From: Paramacrobiotus metropolitanus
Lineage: Eukaryota > Tardigrada > Eutardigrada > Parachela > Macrobiotidae
Length of the DNA: 64,000 bases
Assembly (NCBI RefSeq): GCF_019649055.1
Contig: NW_026570315.1
Coordinates: forward strand, 1-64,000
Direction: 5' to 3'
Below the pieces are notes generated by a model, which saw only the letters and a list, made by a program, of their open reading frames with translations, did no database searches and had not been told where the DNA came from. Shown here piece by piece: positions 53,870-64,000 of this stretch; the stretch's first letter is position 1, and every line of letters starts with the position of its first letter. A program made the position numbers and the translations under genes.

Positions 53870-56461
53870 TATTTCGCCTACCACCAGACAAAACCAAGTT
53901 ATCAGTAACGGCTGCGATGCGACTCAATCTCAATGGCCGTGGGGCGCCCCCGTCTCCTACAACCCTCCCCGACAGGCCGCACTCAATCCTGACGAAGCCA
54001 TTGCACGAAGAGTAAACAGCAAGTTCCAGGACTGTGCTATTTCGGCGGCAGTTAAAGCCCTATGTTCGACGGATAACGTTATTCGTCCATCCCAAGAATC
54101 GGCGTTGTTGTTGCAGGAGAAGCATCCTCGGGTGTGTGCCCATGCGACACCGGTTGATAAAAACAAGCACAATTCTTGATCTCTGACGTTACTACCGATG
54201 AAATACTCGATGGCTTCCGTTCGTTCCCACACGGTTAGTCAGGAGCTCTGTTTGGTATGCGCCCCCAACATGTGAAAGACCTCCTGGGACATGGAACGAA
54301 CGAGCACACTTTCAGGCGCCGTCACGAAGATGATCTCGGGGGGCGTGCCTGATGAAATCCTCCCCTCACTATATGGCGTAACCCTCACTGGTCTCCAGAA
54401 ACCGAATGGCGGAATTCGTCCCATAGCTGTAGGTAATACCATCAGGCGTATTGCGTCTAAAATAATCTGCCGCAGAGTGAAACAAAGAATGGTAGAAAAG
54501 TTGTTCCCACACCAAGTCGGATTTGGCGTGAAAGGGGGAGCTGAAGCTGCTATCCACGCGACACGCATGTTTGTTTGTTGTTTGTTTGTTTGTTTGTTTG
54601 TTTGTTTGTTTGTTTGTTTGTTTGTTTGTTTGTTTGTTTTGTTTGGTGAATGCCGTGTACTTGTCAAGCTAGATTTCGCAAATGCATTTAATTGTGTTTA
54701 CCGGCACAAGATTCTGGAAACGGTGAAGAACGAAATGCCAGAATATTTTCCATTCTTTAACCAATGCTACGGCAAACCGACCTCCTTGGCTTTTGGGGAG
54801 CACATCATCCAGTCAGAAGAAGGGCTGCACCAAGGCGACCCATCGGCACCCCTGCTTTACAGCCTCGTTACGCTGCCCATATCTAAAGCCTTAAAATCCA
54901 TACGTACTAAAGGTTTCATTTCTCGATGACGTTACATTCGGAGGAGCGGTCGACGTTGTGTTCGAAGACATCGACACGGTTCGGGCGATGTCAACTGAAT
55001 TGGGACTGCAACTCAACGTGGAAAAGTGTGAGTACTACATATGCGGAGGAAGCCCGGAGCAGCGGGCACAGACCGAAGCAGCTTTCGTTTAGCGGTACCC
55101 CAGCATGAAGCGTCTCACCGAACAAAGCGTTATCCTCCTCGGTGCAGGGATCACCAATGAATCGGTCGGCCCACTGCTGGAAGAGAAGATTGGTATGGTT
55201 AACAAAATGATTTCTCGTCTACACTCTTGCCATCCCATCAGGCATTCTTTCTGTTGAAGAATTGCTTGTCCGTTCCTAAATTGATGCATCTTCTACGAAC
55301 TTGCGAAGCGTTTAATTTTCCTGAAATCCTAAAGAAGTTCGACTCCTGTGTGCGCAGCAGCCTGGAGGAAATTACCAACGTAAATGTCACTGCCGAAATC
55401 TGGGAACAAGTATCCTTACCTGTGCGGGGAGGCGGTTTGGGCATCTTACGCACCGAACGACTAGCGCCTTCGGCATTTCTTGCCTCGGTCAACTCGGTAC
55501 GCTCGTTGGTGCCACACATGACTGACCTGTTCAGCGAAGGATATGCGTCATGTGAGGAACAAGCTTGGAAGGCATTGGGGCCCACCGAGCCCCCAACGAA
55601 AAATTTGCGTGCTTTACAGCGCGCTTGGGACATTCCGGTAGTGCTCTTTCAGAAAGAAGCTGTACTACGCCAGACCGCTTCTGTGAATCAGAAAGCACGG
55701 GTGCTAGCTGTTTCCCAACCCGAATCTGGGCTGAGGCTGAACGCGGTACCAGTGGCAAGCCTCGGTACAATGTTGTCTAATACCGAAGTGAGAATATCGA
55801 TTGCGCAGCGAATCGGCGCCCCAGTATGTGTTGAGCACCGGTGCAATGCGGCAGCACCGTTGATATCACGGGATATCACGGGATGCAATATCACGGGGAT
55901 ATCACGTTGTGGGGATATCACGGGCTGGGATGCAAACGCCTTAAAGCGAAAATTTCCCGTCACAATGAAGTCAGAGATGCTATCCGTGCGTGTGGTTCGG
56001 CCAGTATCCCGTCAGTTTTGGAACCACCGGGCCTGTATCGCGATACTTTGAAACGACCAGACGGCATGACCTCAGTCCCTTTCAGCCAGGGAAAATCTTG
56101 GGTTTGGGATGTCACCTGCCCGAACACCATGGCCACTTCATACATTGCCAAGAGGTCCCAGGAGGCTGGTGCGGCAGCCACCATGGCAGAAGCGAAGAAA
56201 AACCAGAAGCACGGATATTTACGGGATAACTTTATTTTCTCTGCTTTGGTTTTTGAAACAATGAGTGTGTGGGCTAATAAAACTAAATGTAAGATCTCTA
56301 CACTCGGTAAGATGCTTTATGAGAGAACACAGGAGAAACGGTCTACTCAGTTTCTGAAGCAGCGAATCAGTGTTGCTTTAAAGCGAGATAACGCTGCTTG
56401 TGTTCAGGAAACGTTTTGCATTGGTAAGAGATTGGACGAAGTGTATTATGTGCTGAAATGA
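53870..56461 (+). pseudogene. RLE-type non-LTR retrotransposon, most complete copy (copy 7)
   Basis: Plus-strand pieces in order: ARRVNSKFQDCAISAAVKAL (54.0 kb), PNGGIRPIAVGNTIRRIASK (54.4 kb), VLVKLDFANAFN with the first catalytic Asp, GLHQGDPSAPLLYSL, FLDDVTFGG with the catalytic DD (54.93 kb), RGGGLGILRTERLAPSAFLA (55.43 kb), a Cys/His cluster, RPDGMTSVPF and WVWDVTCPNT as the endonuclease-like PD...D (56.06-56.12 kb), and the tail STQFLKQRISVALKRDNAAC. Frame changes occur near 54.2, 54.92, 55.2 and 55.85 kb. A (TTTG)n tract sits inside the palm region at 54.57-54.64 kb. All key catalytic residues remain, but the gene cannot be read through. Confidence 0.85.
54569..54645. repeat. (TTTG)n microsatellite inside the reverse transcriptase
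   Basis: About 18 TTTG units between HATRMF and VLVKLDFANAF. Because three units make 12 bases the frame stays open as a repeated CLFV. Confidence 0.95.
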
Positions 56462-56558
56462 TGAACTGCGTAATTTGCTGTTAATCTATGTTAATGTGAA
56501 TAACCCAATAAACTTATACCCATGCTCTTAATAAAAACAAAGCACCCGTAAGCGAATC

Positions 56559-57952
56559 TTATCCTACTGGCATCCCGTCAAGGAGAGTGGCTGGTAGCAG
56601 GACGGTGTGAAGGGCCGCTTGTGACCCTTTGGCAGTCGCGCTGAACAAACGCACCTTATCAGGATCCTTCCACACCCTGCGCCATGCAGGCACATTCGCG
56701 ACGTCCGCCATGGGCGCTGCAGGAACTTTCCGCGTCGCGGTCGAGCATCTGAGGAGAAGGCGGTTCCACACCGCCTTGGCCTCCTCCGAAATCGGAGGGC
56801 TTTGGCTTCCGTAGGCAGCAGTAAACCTCCGGATTACTGCTGCGGGACGTTTTTTGAACGCGGCAACGTAGCGCGCTAACGCACCGTGTCTGCAGCGGAC
56901 GGGCGTATGGAAACTTGCGTGCGGAACGGTGTCGCTCTAAAGTCGCAATGCGACTCAGTTCCGCAGCCAGATCCATCGTACGGAGATCCAGTAGTGGTGC
57001 ACGGCAGTGTACCACTTTTCCACAGGCCAGTCGGACTGCTTTTCGGGAAGTAGGCAGACATGGTAATGGGCAAATTCCCATACCCCTGGGATTGCTCAGA
57101 ATGGTACGGACTACCGTTGAGGGCGACGGTAGCAGAGAAATGGTTTGCGGCGGTGCACAGCTAGCGAACGAGATGGCGTTTTTCTCCAAAACTGCCTGTA
57201 TAGCTAACGGAATGGCATTGTTTGCCATTACAGCCCTTTCAACTGCCGTAACCAAACCTGTGCGCTCGACAAAAGTTTGCCCTGCTCGCAGGGGTTGGGG
57301 CAAAGAGGTGCGCTTTGCATGTTGGGGCGAAACAGGGAAATACCCTGTTGTTACTTGCTTCGCGCAATGAGTGAAAACAATGCTCGAAAGGGTTGCGCGA
57401 GTCTGCATTTCCTGAAGAAGCGCTCGACTTCTTTCAGCCACCCCTTTATAGAAATTCCGTTCTCGCTCGAACTCAATTACGGCCGCCTTGAAGTGTTCTT
57501 TCTCTTTTCCAAGAGCTGCCAGCTCTTTTTCAAGCTGGGCGATCCGCTGCTCGGCTGGACAGCAGACGCTAGTGGGTGCCACGCTGCTGATTTTGCTAGC
57601 CCTGCAAAGAACGTGGTGGCTGCGGGACTCTGTCGGGCACAACAGGATCCCTATAGCTTTCCTTGGCCGCAGGAATCGTTGCACGAAGATATTCATAAGG
57701 AGAAGGGTTGGAAAAACCCTTAGAATAGTCCAAGATATGGTGTGGAACAGCACGGGCTCCGTATAGGAAGGTGTTTGTTTCGGGCAGTCCGTAATCCACT
57801 CGTATGTGGCCTGTCGGGCAGGCGGAGAGCATGCTCGCCCATCCAGATGTCGGATATCCCTGTATGCCGCTGGAGGCGGCGAAATCGGCCGGGAAACTGC
57901 AGGGTACGCCACCGGTATCGGCGACCCAAATTGGGCTGGAAGGCTGATACAT
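56559..57952 (-). pseudogene. Tandem coiled-coil protein gene, copy A
   Basis: On the minus strand the first frame gives PIWVADTGGVPCSF...RAVPHHILDYSKGFSNPSPY and stops near 57596. The coiled coil continues in a second frame: AEQRIAQLEKELAALGKEKE, FERERNFYKGVAERSRALLQ. The later part has LDLRTMDLAAELSRI and NPEVYCC, and in a third frame WNRLLLRCST, APMADVANVPAWRRVWKDPD and LLPATLLDGMP to the stop at 56559. Copy C reads from the N-terminal part through the coil in one frame, so copy A carries a frameshift in the linker. Family not recognised. Confidence 0.5.
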
Positions 57953-57979
57953 TGTTCAGACCAGGAGCGCCACTTGTCG

Positions 57980-58191
57980 TAGGTAGTGCTACCTATATCC
58001 TATAAATCTACAATATGGGGAAACATGGGGTGTCCCTAAATAATACCTTTTATTCATAAATGGGAGAAAATACATAAAAATGGATAAATCAAGATCAGAA
58101 ACTCTGATAATCTAGTCGGAAATCCATTAACAGGAGCATTTCTATAACTAATCGCCATCATGGGCGGTTACAGTATACACCGTGACACATG
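57980..58191. repeat. Repeat R copy 2
   Basis: From GGTAGTGCTACCTATATCCT to GCGGTTACAGTATACACCGT then GAC. On the minus strand it contains AATAAA within TGAATAAAAGG. It lies between coiled-coil copies A and B. Confidence 0.75.
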
Positions 58192-58309
58192 CCCTTCCAC
58201 CCAACAAGGGCTGCCCTCAGCCCGTAAGAAAACAAAGCACAAAAGATTATTACATGCTCCTAAACAAAAACAAAACAACAAAATAGTTACTCGCTTGGTC
58301 GAGATTTTG

Positions 58310-59720
58310 CGTCCTACTAGCGCCCTGCGAAGAAACTGACTGGAAACAGGAAGGTGTCAAGGGCCACTGGTGGCCCTTTCACGCTGCCGTGGTAGAATGG
58401 ATCTTGTCAGGATCCTTCCACACCCTACTCCGTGCAGGCACAGTGGCCACATCTGCCATGAGCGGTGCAGGTTTCACCCACATCACGGTCCAGCATCCCA
58501 GGAGGAGGTTTCACTCCGCTTTAGCCTCCTCCGAAATCGGAGGGCTTTGGCTTCCGTACGCAGCAGCAAACCTCCGGGTTACTGCTGCAAAACGTTTTTT
58601 GGCATTGGCGCCCCTCGAGCAACAGGCAGTGCTGCATTCGCAGCTGGGCGGAGATATGGTCGCAAACGGACTGACCTGGCAGCAGCTGTCCGTTTAAGCT
58701 CCGCTGCCAAATCAAGCGTCCGAAACCCAATTAATGGTACACGGACAGGTTCCATTTTCCCTTCAGGTAAACGGATACAGCAGTCAGCTGTGGCAGTGAC
58801 AGCAGCAGCGGAGATATGTCTGTCTGCCGAGGATGAGCTGGAAATGGCATTCCGTGCCATTGCTGCTGACAATAAGATTGGACTGCACTTACCACCGCGG
58901 CTTTCACACAAACCGGGTACCTCCAATCAGGGCTTCGGAAATGAAATGGCATCAGATGCCATTATCGTCAAAACCGCGCGCTGCAGGGGCTGTGGTGATA
59001 ATTTGCGCGAAGCATGTTGTGGCGAAACAGGAAAACACGCTGTTGCGACTTCCTTCGCGCAGCGAGTAGAAACAGGACCGAAGGGGTTGCGCGATTCTGC
59101 AATACTTGGAGTAGCACTCGACTTCTTTCAGCCACCCCTTTGAAGAAATTCCGTTCTCGCTCGAACTCAGTTACGGCCGCCTTGTAGTGTTCTTTCTCAT
59201 TTCCAAGAGCTGACAGCTCTTTTTCAAGCTGGGCGATCCGCTGCTCGGCTGGACAGCAGACGGTAATGGATGCCAAGCTGTTGACTTTGACAGCACTTCA
59301 AGGAACGTGGTGACTCACCTGCTGGACTCTGTCGGGCACAGCAGGATCCCTATAGCTTTCCTTGGCCGCAAGAATCGTTGCACGAAGATATCCATAAGGA
59401 GAAGGGTTGGAAAAACCCTTAGAATAGCCCAAGATATGGTGTGGAACAGCACAAGCTCCGTACAGGAATGTGTTCGTTTCGGGCAGTCCGTAATCCACTG
59501 GTATGTGTTCTGTCGGGCAGGCGGAGAGCAGGCTGCCCATCCAGATGTCGGATATCCACTGTATGCCGCTGGAGGCAGCGGAATCGGCGGGGAAACTGCA
59601 GGGTTCGCCACCCGTATCGGCGACCCAAATTGGGCTGGGGCAAGACCGCAGCCACCGAAAGGCTGATACATTGTTTAGACGAGGAGCGCCATTTGTCATA
59701 CACATGCCCCTCCTCCCAAC
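58310..59720 (-). pseudogene. Tandem coiled-coil protein gene, copy B
   Basis: N-terminal frame: PIWVADTGGEPCSFPADSAA, AVPHHILGYSKGFSNPSPYG and VPDRVQQV, ending near 59298. The coil is in another frame: AEQRIAQLEKELSALGNEKE, FERERNFFKGVAERSRVLLQ. Then AMARNAISSSSSADRHISAA and FRTLDLAAELKRTAAARSVR near 58.7 kb, and a tail with APLMADVATVPARSRVWKDP in a further frame near 58.4 kb. Its N-terminal half is closest to copy A and its middle is closest to copy C. Broken by frameshifts. Confidence 0.5.
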
Positions 59721-59762
59721 AAGGGCTGCCCTAAGCCCGTAAGAAAGAAAGCACAAAGAGTA

Positions 59763-61194
59763 TCACATGCTCTTAAACAAAAACAGAACAACAAGAGTTA
59801 CTTCTCGCTCGGGCGACCTTTCGCGTCCTTCTGGCATCCTCTGAAGAAGGTGACTGGAAGCAGGAAGGTGTGAAGACCTCCTGTGGCCCTTTTGCGCTGT
59901 CATTACAGAAGGCATCCTGTCAGGATCCTTCCACACCCTGGTCCGTGCAGGCACATTGGTCGCATCTGCCATGGGCGGTGCAGGTTTCACCCACATCACG
60001 GTCCAGCATCCCAGGAGGAGGTTTCACTCCGCTTCAGCCTCCTCCGGAATCGGAGGAGGCCGCACACAGGAGTAAACCTCCGGGTTACTTCTGCAGGACG
60101 TTTTTTGCAACTGACGCCACTCGAGCAACAGGCGGTGCTGCCCTCGCAGGTGGGAGGATATAAGGTCGAAAACGGACTGACCTGGCGGCAGCTGTCCGTT
60201 TAAGCTCCGCTGCCAAATCGATCGTCCGGAAATCAATTAATAGTACACGAACTGGTACCATTTTCCCTTCACGTAAACGGATACTGCAGTCAGCTGTGGC
60301 AGTAACACGATCAACCGCGATATCCCTGTCCGCCGGGGGTGAACTGGAAATTGCATCCCGTGCCATTGCTGCTGACAATAAGATCTGAGTGTTCGTACCA
60401 CCGCGGCTTTCACACGAACCGGGCACCTCTAAGCAGGGCTTCGGAAATGAAACGGCATCATCTGAAATGGCATCAGATGCCATTATCGTCAAAACCGCGC
60501 GCTGCAGGGGCTGTGGTGGTAATTTGCGCGAAGCGTGTTGTGGCGAAACAGGAAAACACCCTGTTGTGACTTACTTCGCGCAACGAGTAGAAAGAGGATT
60601 CGAAGGGGTTGCTCGACTTCTTTTAGCCACCCCTTTGAAGAAATTACGTTCCCTATCTAACCGAGCAGCAGCAAATCTGTAGTGCTCTTTCTGTTTCCGA
60701 AGAGCTGCTAACTCTTTTTCCAGTTCATGAATGCGCTGTCGCTGCTCGGCGGTACTATGGAACGTAAGGGGTGCCCAGTGTGCTGAATGGCAACCGCTAC
60801 AAGGAGCATAGCATCTCACCTGCTGGATTCTGTCGGGCGTGTAACGATCCCACTGGCTTTTACTGGATAGTGGCAGCGTAGCTGAGGGGCTTCCATAAGG
60901 GGAAGGGGTGGTAAAACCCTTAGAATAATCCGGAATATGGTGGGGTATGGGTCGATCCGCACAGCCCTGTTTTGGGACCGCAGAGCCCATCGACTCCACG
61001 GAAACTGTATGGGAATAGTGGATCGTTTCTTCCTGTGTCCATCCACAGGCAGAATAACCACTATATGCGGCCGCATGCCGCTGCGTTGCTTCAGGAACCG
61101 ACAGAAACCCAGTCGGCGTCGGCGACCCAAATTCGGCTGGGGCAGAACCACAGCTACCGTCAGGTTGGTACATTGTTCTGCCCAAGAGCGCCAT
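59763..61194 (-). pseudogene. Tandem coiled-coil protein gene, copy C
   Basis: The longest faithful frame of the family runs 61194-60571: CGSAPAEFGSPTPTGF, PIPHHIPDYSKGFTTPSPYG, YTPDRIQQVRCYAPCSGCHS, then the coil AEQRQRIHELEKELAALRKQ and RERNFFKGVAKRSRA. After a stop near 60571 the next part continues in another frame (DAISSSPPADRDIA, FRTIDLAAELKRTAAARSVR at 60.2 kb), and the tail with APPMADATNVPARTRVWKDP is near 59.95 kb. A host gene family or an ORF1 of an unknown element are both possible. Confidence 0.5.
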
Positions 61195-61201
61195 TTGTCA
61201 T

Positions 61202-61406
61202 AAGTAGTGCTACCTATATCCTCTAATCTACAATATGGGGAAACATGGGGTGTCCCTAAATAATACCTTTTATTCATAAATGGGAGAAAATACATAAAAA
61301 TGGACAAATCAAGATCAGAAACACTGATAATCCAGTCGGAAATCCATTAACAGGAGCATTTCTATAACTTATCGCCATCGTGGGCGGTTACAGTATACAC
61401 TGTGAC
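61202..61406. repeat. Repeat R copy 3
   Basis: Starts AGTAGTGCTACCTATATCCT, ends GGGCGGTTACAGTATACACT then GTGAC. The reverse transcriptase fragment upstream on the minus strand is cut exactly at this repeat. Confidence 0.75.
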
Positions 61407-61904
61407 ATTGCATAAGAATTTGTGAGCGGAATGGACGATTGCCTCGGCGCCCCCGTTGATACCGAACCCCAGTTCGCTTGGCTGAAGGGCAGCCGCCGAA
61501 CGGTCTTTAACGCGACGGCATATAACTTTTGCCGTTAACCGTCGCAGAGTGTTACCGACCGCGACAGGCCTCAGGCCACCGTCTTTCTTCCGCTGGGCGA
61601 TCAGTTTTGCACCGAAAAAATAGGGACGGACGGAGTCGGGATTAGATCCTTGTATGATTATGTCTAGTAGCAGGGCCAGGCTTTGCAAAAGCTGGCGGAG
61701 ATAGCATCTTGAACAACCCCAACATTTCCCCAACATGTCCAGTATGTGCTGAGGTAAAAGACCGTCAGGTCCTGCAGCAGGCTCGCGTCGAAAGGTGAGG
61801 ATTGCCTGACGTACTTCGTCCGATGTAACTGATGGTGCTGGTGCGGTAAGTCTGGGTCTGTCAGGCAGGTGAGACTCTGGATGTTTGGCTGCCATGATAT
61901 CCAT
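61407..61904 (-). pseudogene. Reverse transcriptase N-terminal fragment, RLE-type family (copy 8)
   Basis: The frame contains VTSDEVRQAILTFRREPAAG then PDGLLPQHI, KDGGLRPVAVGNTLRRLTAK, VICRRV and LGFGINGGAEAIVHSAHKFL, the fingers and early palm of the same retrotransposon family. It ends abruptly at repeat R before the catalytic motifs. Confidence 0.8.
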
Positions 61905-62785
61905 TACCGACCTCTTGCGACGTTTCGGCTATGGTATCAGTGGACATCAGAATGCGAACTGCCCCCGAACAATCGCCGTCGTCAATCTTGATTCCTACGC
62001 GTCGCACTAGGTTGCCGTTTGGCTCGTTAGGCTTCCTGGGCTTTTTCTCTTACAGGCAGGCAGAGGCCGTTTCTTTTCACTTTCACAGTCCGCTACCGCT
62101 TGTTTGATTAGGGTGCGGGGGACACTTTTCGGGCACCATATGGGCTTTCAGGAACAGCTAAAACCTGCGATGCAAAAGACAGGAGCGTACCCAGTGCTGC
62201 TCATTATTGTGCTGCACGGCATTCTTGATGGCTTTCTCGAAAGATGCTGCCGGAGCCCGACGGACGCGATGTGGTACCCAGCGGGTAGTTCGCTCCTTCA
62301 ATAGCGTTGGTCGACGTGCAGCCTATCGACGGCAGGGTTAACAGTCATCGGCGCAGAAGGGGCTGGAGCAGGAGGCTGTTGGGTTGAAACGGGATCAATT
62401 GAGGTTTTTGCGACAGGGTTCTGGGACACAAGCGTCTGTTAGTTCCCCATCCCTGTAACAAATTTACCGCAGCCAGAACAGGAGTACTGAGGCTTACTGT
62501 TAACGGTAGCTAGGGAACAGTTGCAGTAAAACGAAATGAGTTGGAGACTTACAGGTACTCCGCTGGTGATTCGCTGGATGTCTACGGGACAGCTGCCACC
62601 ACACAGCCTCTGGAGAACATCAATCTACCAGACTAAGGTCCCGTAGCCACCCTTCGTACTGAATAACGGAAAATTTGTCATCCAGGGGCAATAATAATCG
62701 GCCCAGTAAAAAACCAAAAATCCAAAAGAAGTTAAATTCGGTAGTTAAATTTCCTGTGCATTCCATAAGTTGAATAAATTGAATC
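61905..62785. other. No gene recognised
   Basis: May include more of the retrotransposon's N-terminal region, but I cannot support it. Confidence 0.4.
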
Positions 62786-63412
62786 TCATGAAAAACTCCT
62801 TATAGCTGTGTTCAAGCCTGATGTGGGCATTGGTTTCATTACGCGCGCATTCATGAAAGCGTAAGCTTGTTCGGTTAATTGTTGCTTAAAGTTTTCTTGC
62901 TGTGCCGCCATAGCCATGGGTTTCGGTGTGACGGAGAATCTTGAGCTCAGATCGGAGCTAACCAATCTCCATTTCCATGGCGTGAAATGTCTCCTCCAGC
63001 CGTTGGTTATCACTGCGGTTAGTGTCGACCGGGCTCAACATAAATTGTAATTTCACCAGCCTTGTTGGGTTGGAAGCCTGAAAGTTTATAGTCTCTGCTC
63101 TACTTCCCGATGCAGATTGGCAACTGCAATGCGCGACTTCTCCAGCGTGTCTTGTTCCAGCCGGTGTAACTCGTTCAGGTCCCAAAGGCAGAGGTGGTCG
63201 ACTGCATGTAGTTGAAACTCAAGCTGGTCGTTCTGACGTACCATATCACTGATCGCGATATTATCTCTCTGGAGAGCTGCCGTCAACTTCCATCGTTCTA
63301 TTCGGCGTGTTGCTCGCTTGTAATCCAATATATTCTTACTAGCTGACCCCGCGCAAATTGCGCGGAATAATAAAAGAAGAAAAATGCAATGCAAAAAAAA
63401 TATTGTTCTCAA
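62786..63412 (-). pseudogene. Coiled-coil ORF remnant, frameshifted
   Basis: The first frame (63412-63086) has a hydrophobic segment FFLHCIFLLLLFRAICAG, then DYKRATRRIERWKLTAALQR, ISDMVRQNDQLEFQLHAV and KSRIAVANLHREVEQRL. A second frame (63013-62786) adds AAQQENFKQQLTEQAYAFMN. There is no ATG before the hydrophobic segment, so calling it a signal peptide is uncertain. Not recognisably the same family as the tandem genes at 56.5-61.2 kb, though similarly helical. Confidence 0.3.
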
Positions 63413-64000
63413 CTGCTTCTGTAGATCTAAGTCGTTTTATGAGGAAAAATCATAGATTTATAATATTACTGGACTGCCAGGACAAGCGCTGACATGAGCA
63501 TACGAAATTTTCAAACTTTCTTTCCGGAAGTGGGCCGGTTCTCGGTTTGGCTCTTCAGCACGAATCCTTCGCACCATTCCAGTAAATAATATTTAATACC
63601 ATTAGAAATGTTATTTACCCAGTTGCAAAACATTTGCTTTGTAATTCAAATTTTAAATACAAATAATGCAACCTGCTCATTTTTACTATCGCGAATCGCG
63701 AGTTCCAATGTACCAGTAGCCTTGCAGTTGCAGACCTGCAGTCTCGAAGTTTACTCGCACTGATTGAAAATGAACCAAACACTCCGGCTTGACAAACAAA
63801 AATTATCAAAAATTATCCGATTTCCAATTGGTTTTCTGTTGCTTTGTATCCCCTACGCAATCAGTTGTAAATTACTTTTTACAGAAACTAAATAGCAATT
63901 TTAAAACATTGTAGTCGGCATCAGCGCTGACCGTACTGAGTGGCGTGTGCGTTTCTTCGACGCCTGGGCTTCAACGGATCCTCCATGGTTCAACTCGCTC
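63413..64000. other. No gene recognised
   Basis: A palindromic CCGCGCAAATTGCGCGG lies just before, at 63348-63364. Nothing else supported. Confidence 0.4.

Noticed and set aside
56915-57370. Plus-strand ORFs across the coiled-coil cluster
   Set aside because: They are antisense shadows; the conserved blocks among the three copies are on the minus strand.

Overview
The window comes from an animal genome, almost certainly an invertebrate. Evidence: an Ig-domain gene split by a spliceosomal intron; GT-AG introns in two transposon genes; a signal-peptide, Thr-rich mucin-like gene; and a dense load of metazoan transposable elements. I cannot narrow the species. There is no operon structure, and I recognised no rRNA, tRNA or CRISPR array (structural RNAs were not searched by computation). 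Most of the DNA is old or dead transposon sequence with a few host-like genes between.

Layout. 0.9-8 kb: a short inverted-repeat element with an 8-bp target duplication, a frameshifted copy of a small secreted-peptide gene (2.7-2.9 kb), and a 5'-truncated non-LTR retrotransposon end (3.4-4.8 kb). 7.7-11.8 kb: a minus-strand Ig-domain gene whose intron holds a 319-bp foldback element and a 2.5-kb inverted-repeat element, the latter itself carrying a hAT-like MITE and several hairpins. 14.7-19.7 kb: more foldback elements and hAT-like MITEs, plus the second, intact copy of the small secreted-peptide gene (17.0 kb). 20.8-24.35 kb: a 42-bp tandem array with a 1554-bp higher-order period. 26.6-28.05 kb: inverted repeats nested inside one another.

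28.26-32.49 kb: a tyrosine-recombinase (DIRS/Ngaro-type) retrotransposon with split direct repeats A1-B1A2-B2, gag, reverse transcriptase, RNase H and a truncated recombinase; the insertion site can be read exactly. 34.32-37.48 kb: a PIF/Harbinger transposon with terminal repeats, a 3-bp target duplication, a frameshifted DDE transposase and an intact three-exon Myb-like partner gene; it sits at the edge of a second recombinase retrotransposon fragment (to 38.65 kb).

40-46 kb: coiled-coil and Gln/Asn-rich ORF remnants peppered with short MITEs, a Helitron Rep fragment and a dead non-LTR copy. 46.6-48.4 kb: an element with about 140-bp terminal inverted repeats around a 155-bp tandem array. 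50.1 kb: the mucin-like secreted protein gene. 51.3-56.5 kb: two large dead copies of the same non-LTR family (reverse transcriptase, CCHC, restriction-like endonuclease motif). 56.5-61.2 kb: three tandem copies of an unrecognised coiled-coil protein gene with mosaic similarity, separated by a 200-bp repeat that one copy lacks. 61.4-63.4 kb: a reverse transcriptase fragment and another coiled-coil ORF.

The best candidates for host genes are the Ig gene, the mucin-like gene, the paired small secreted peptides and the tandem coiled-coil family. The rest is mainly a record of repeated insertion, nesting and decay.
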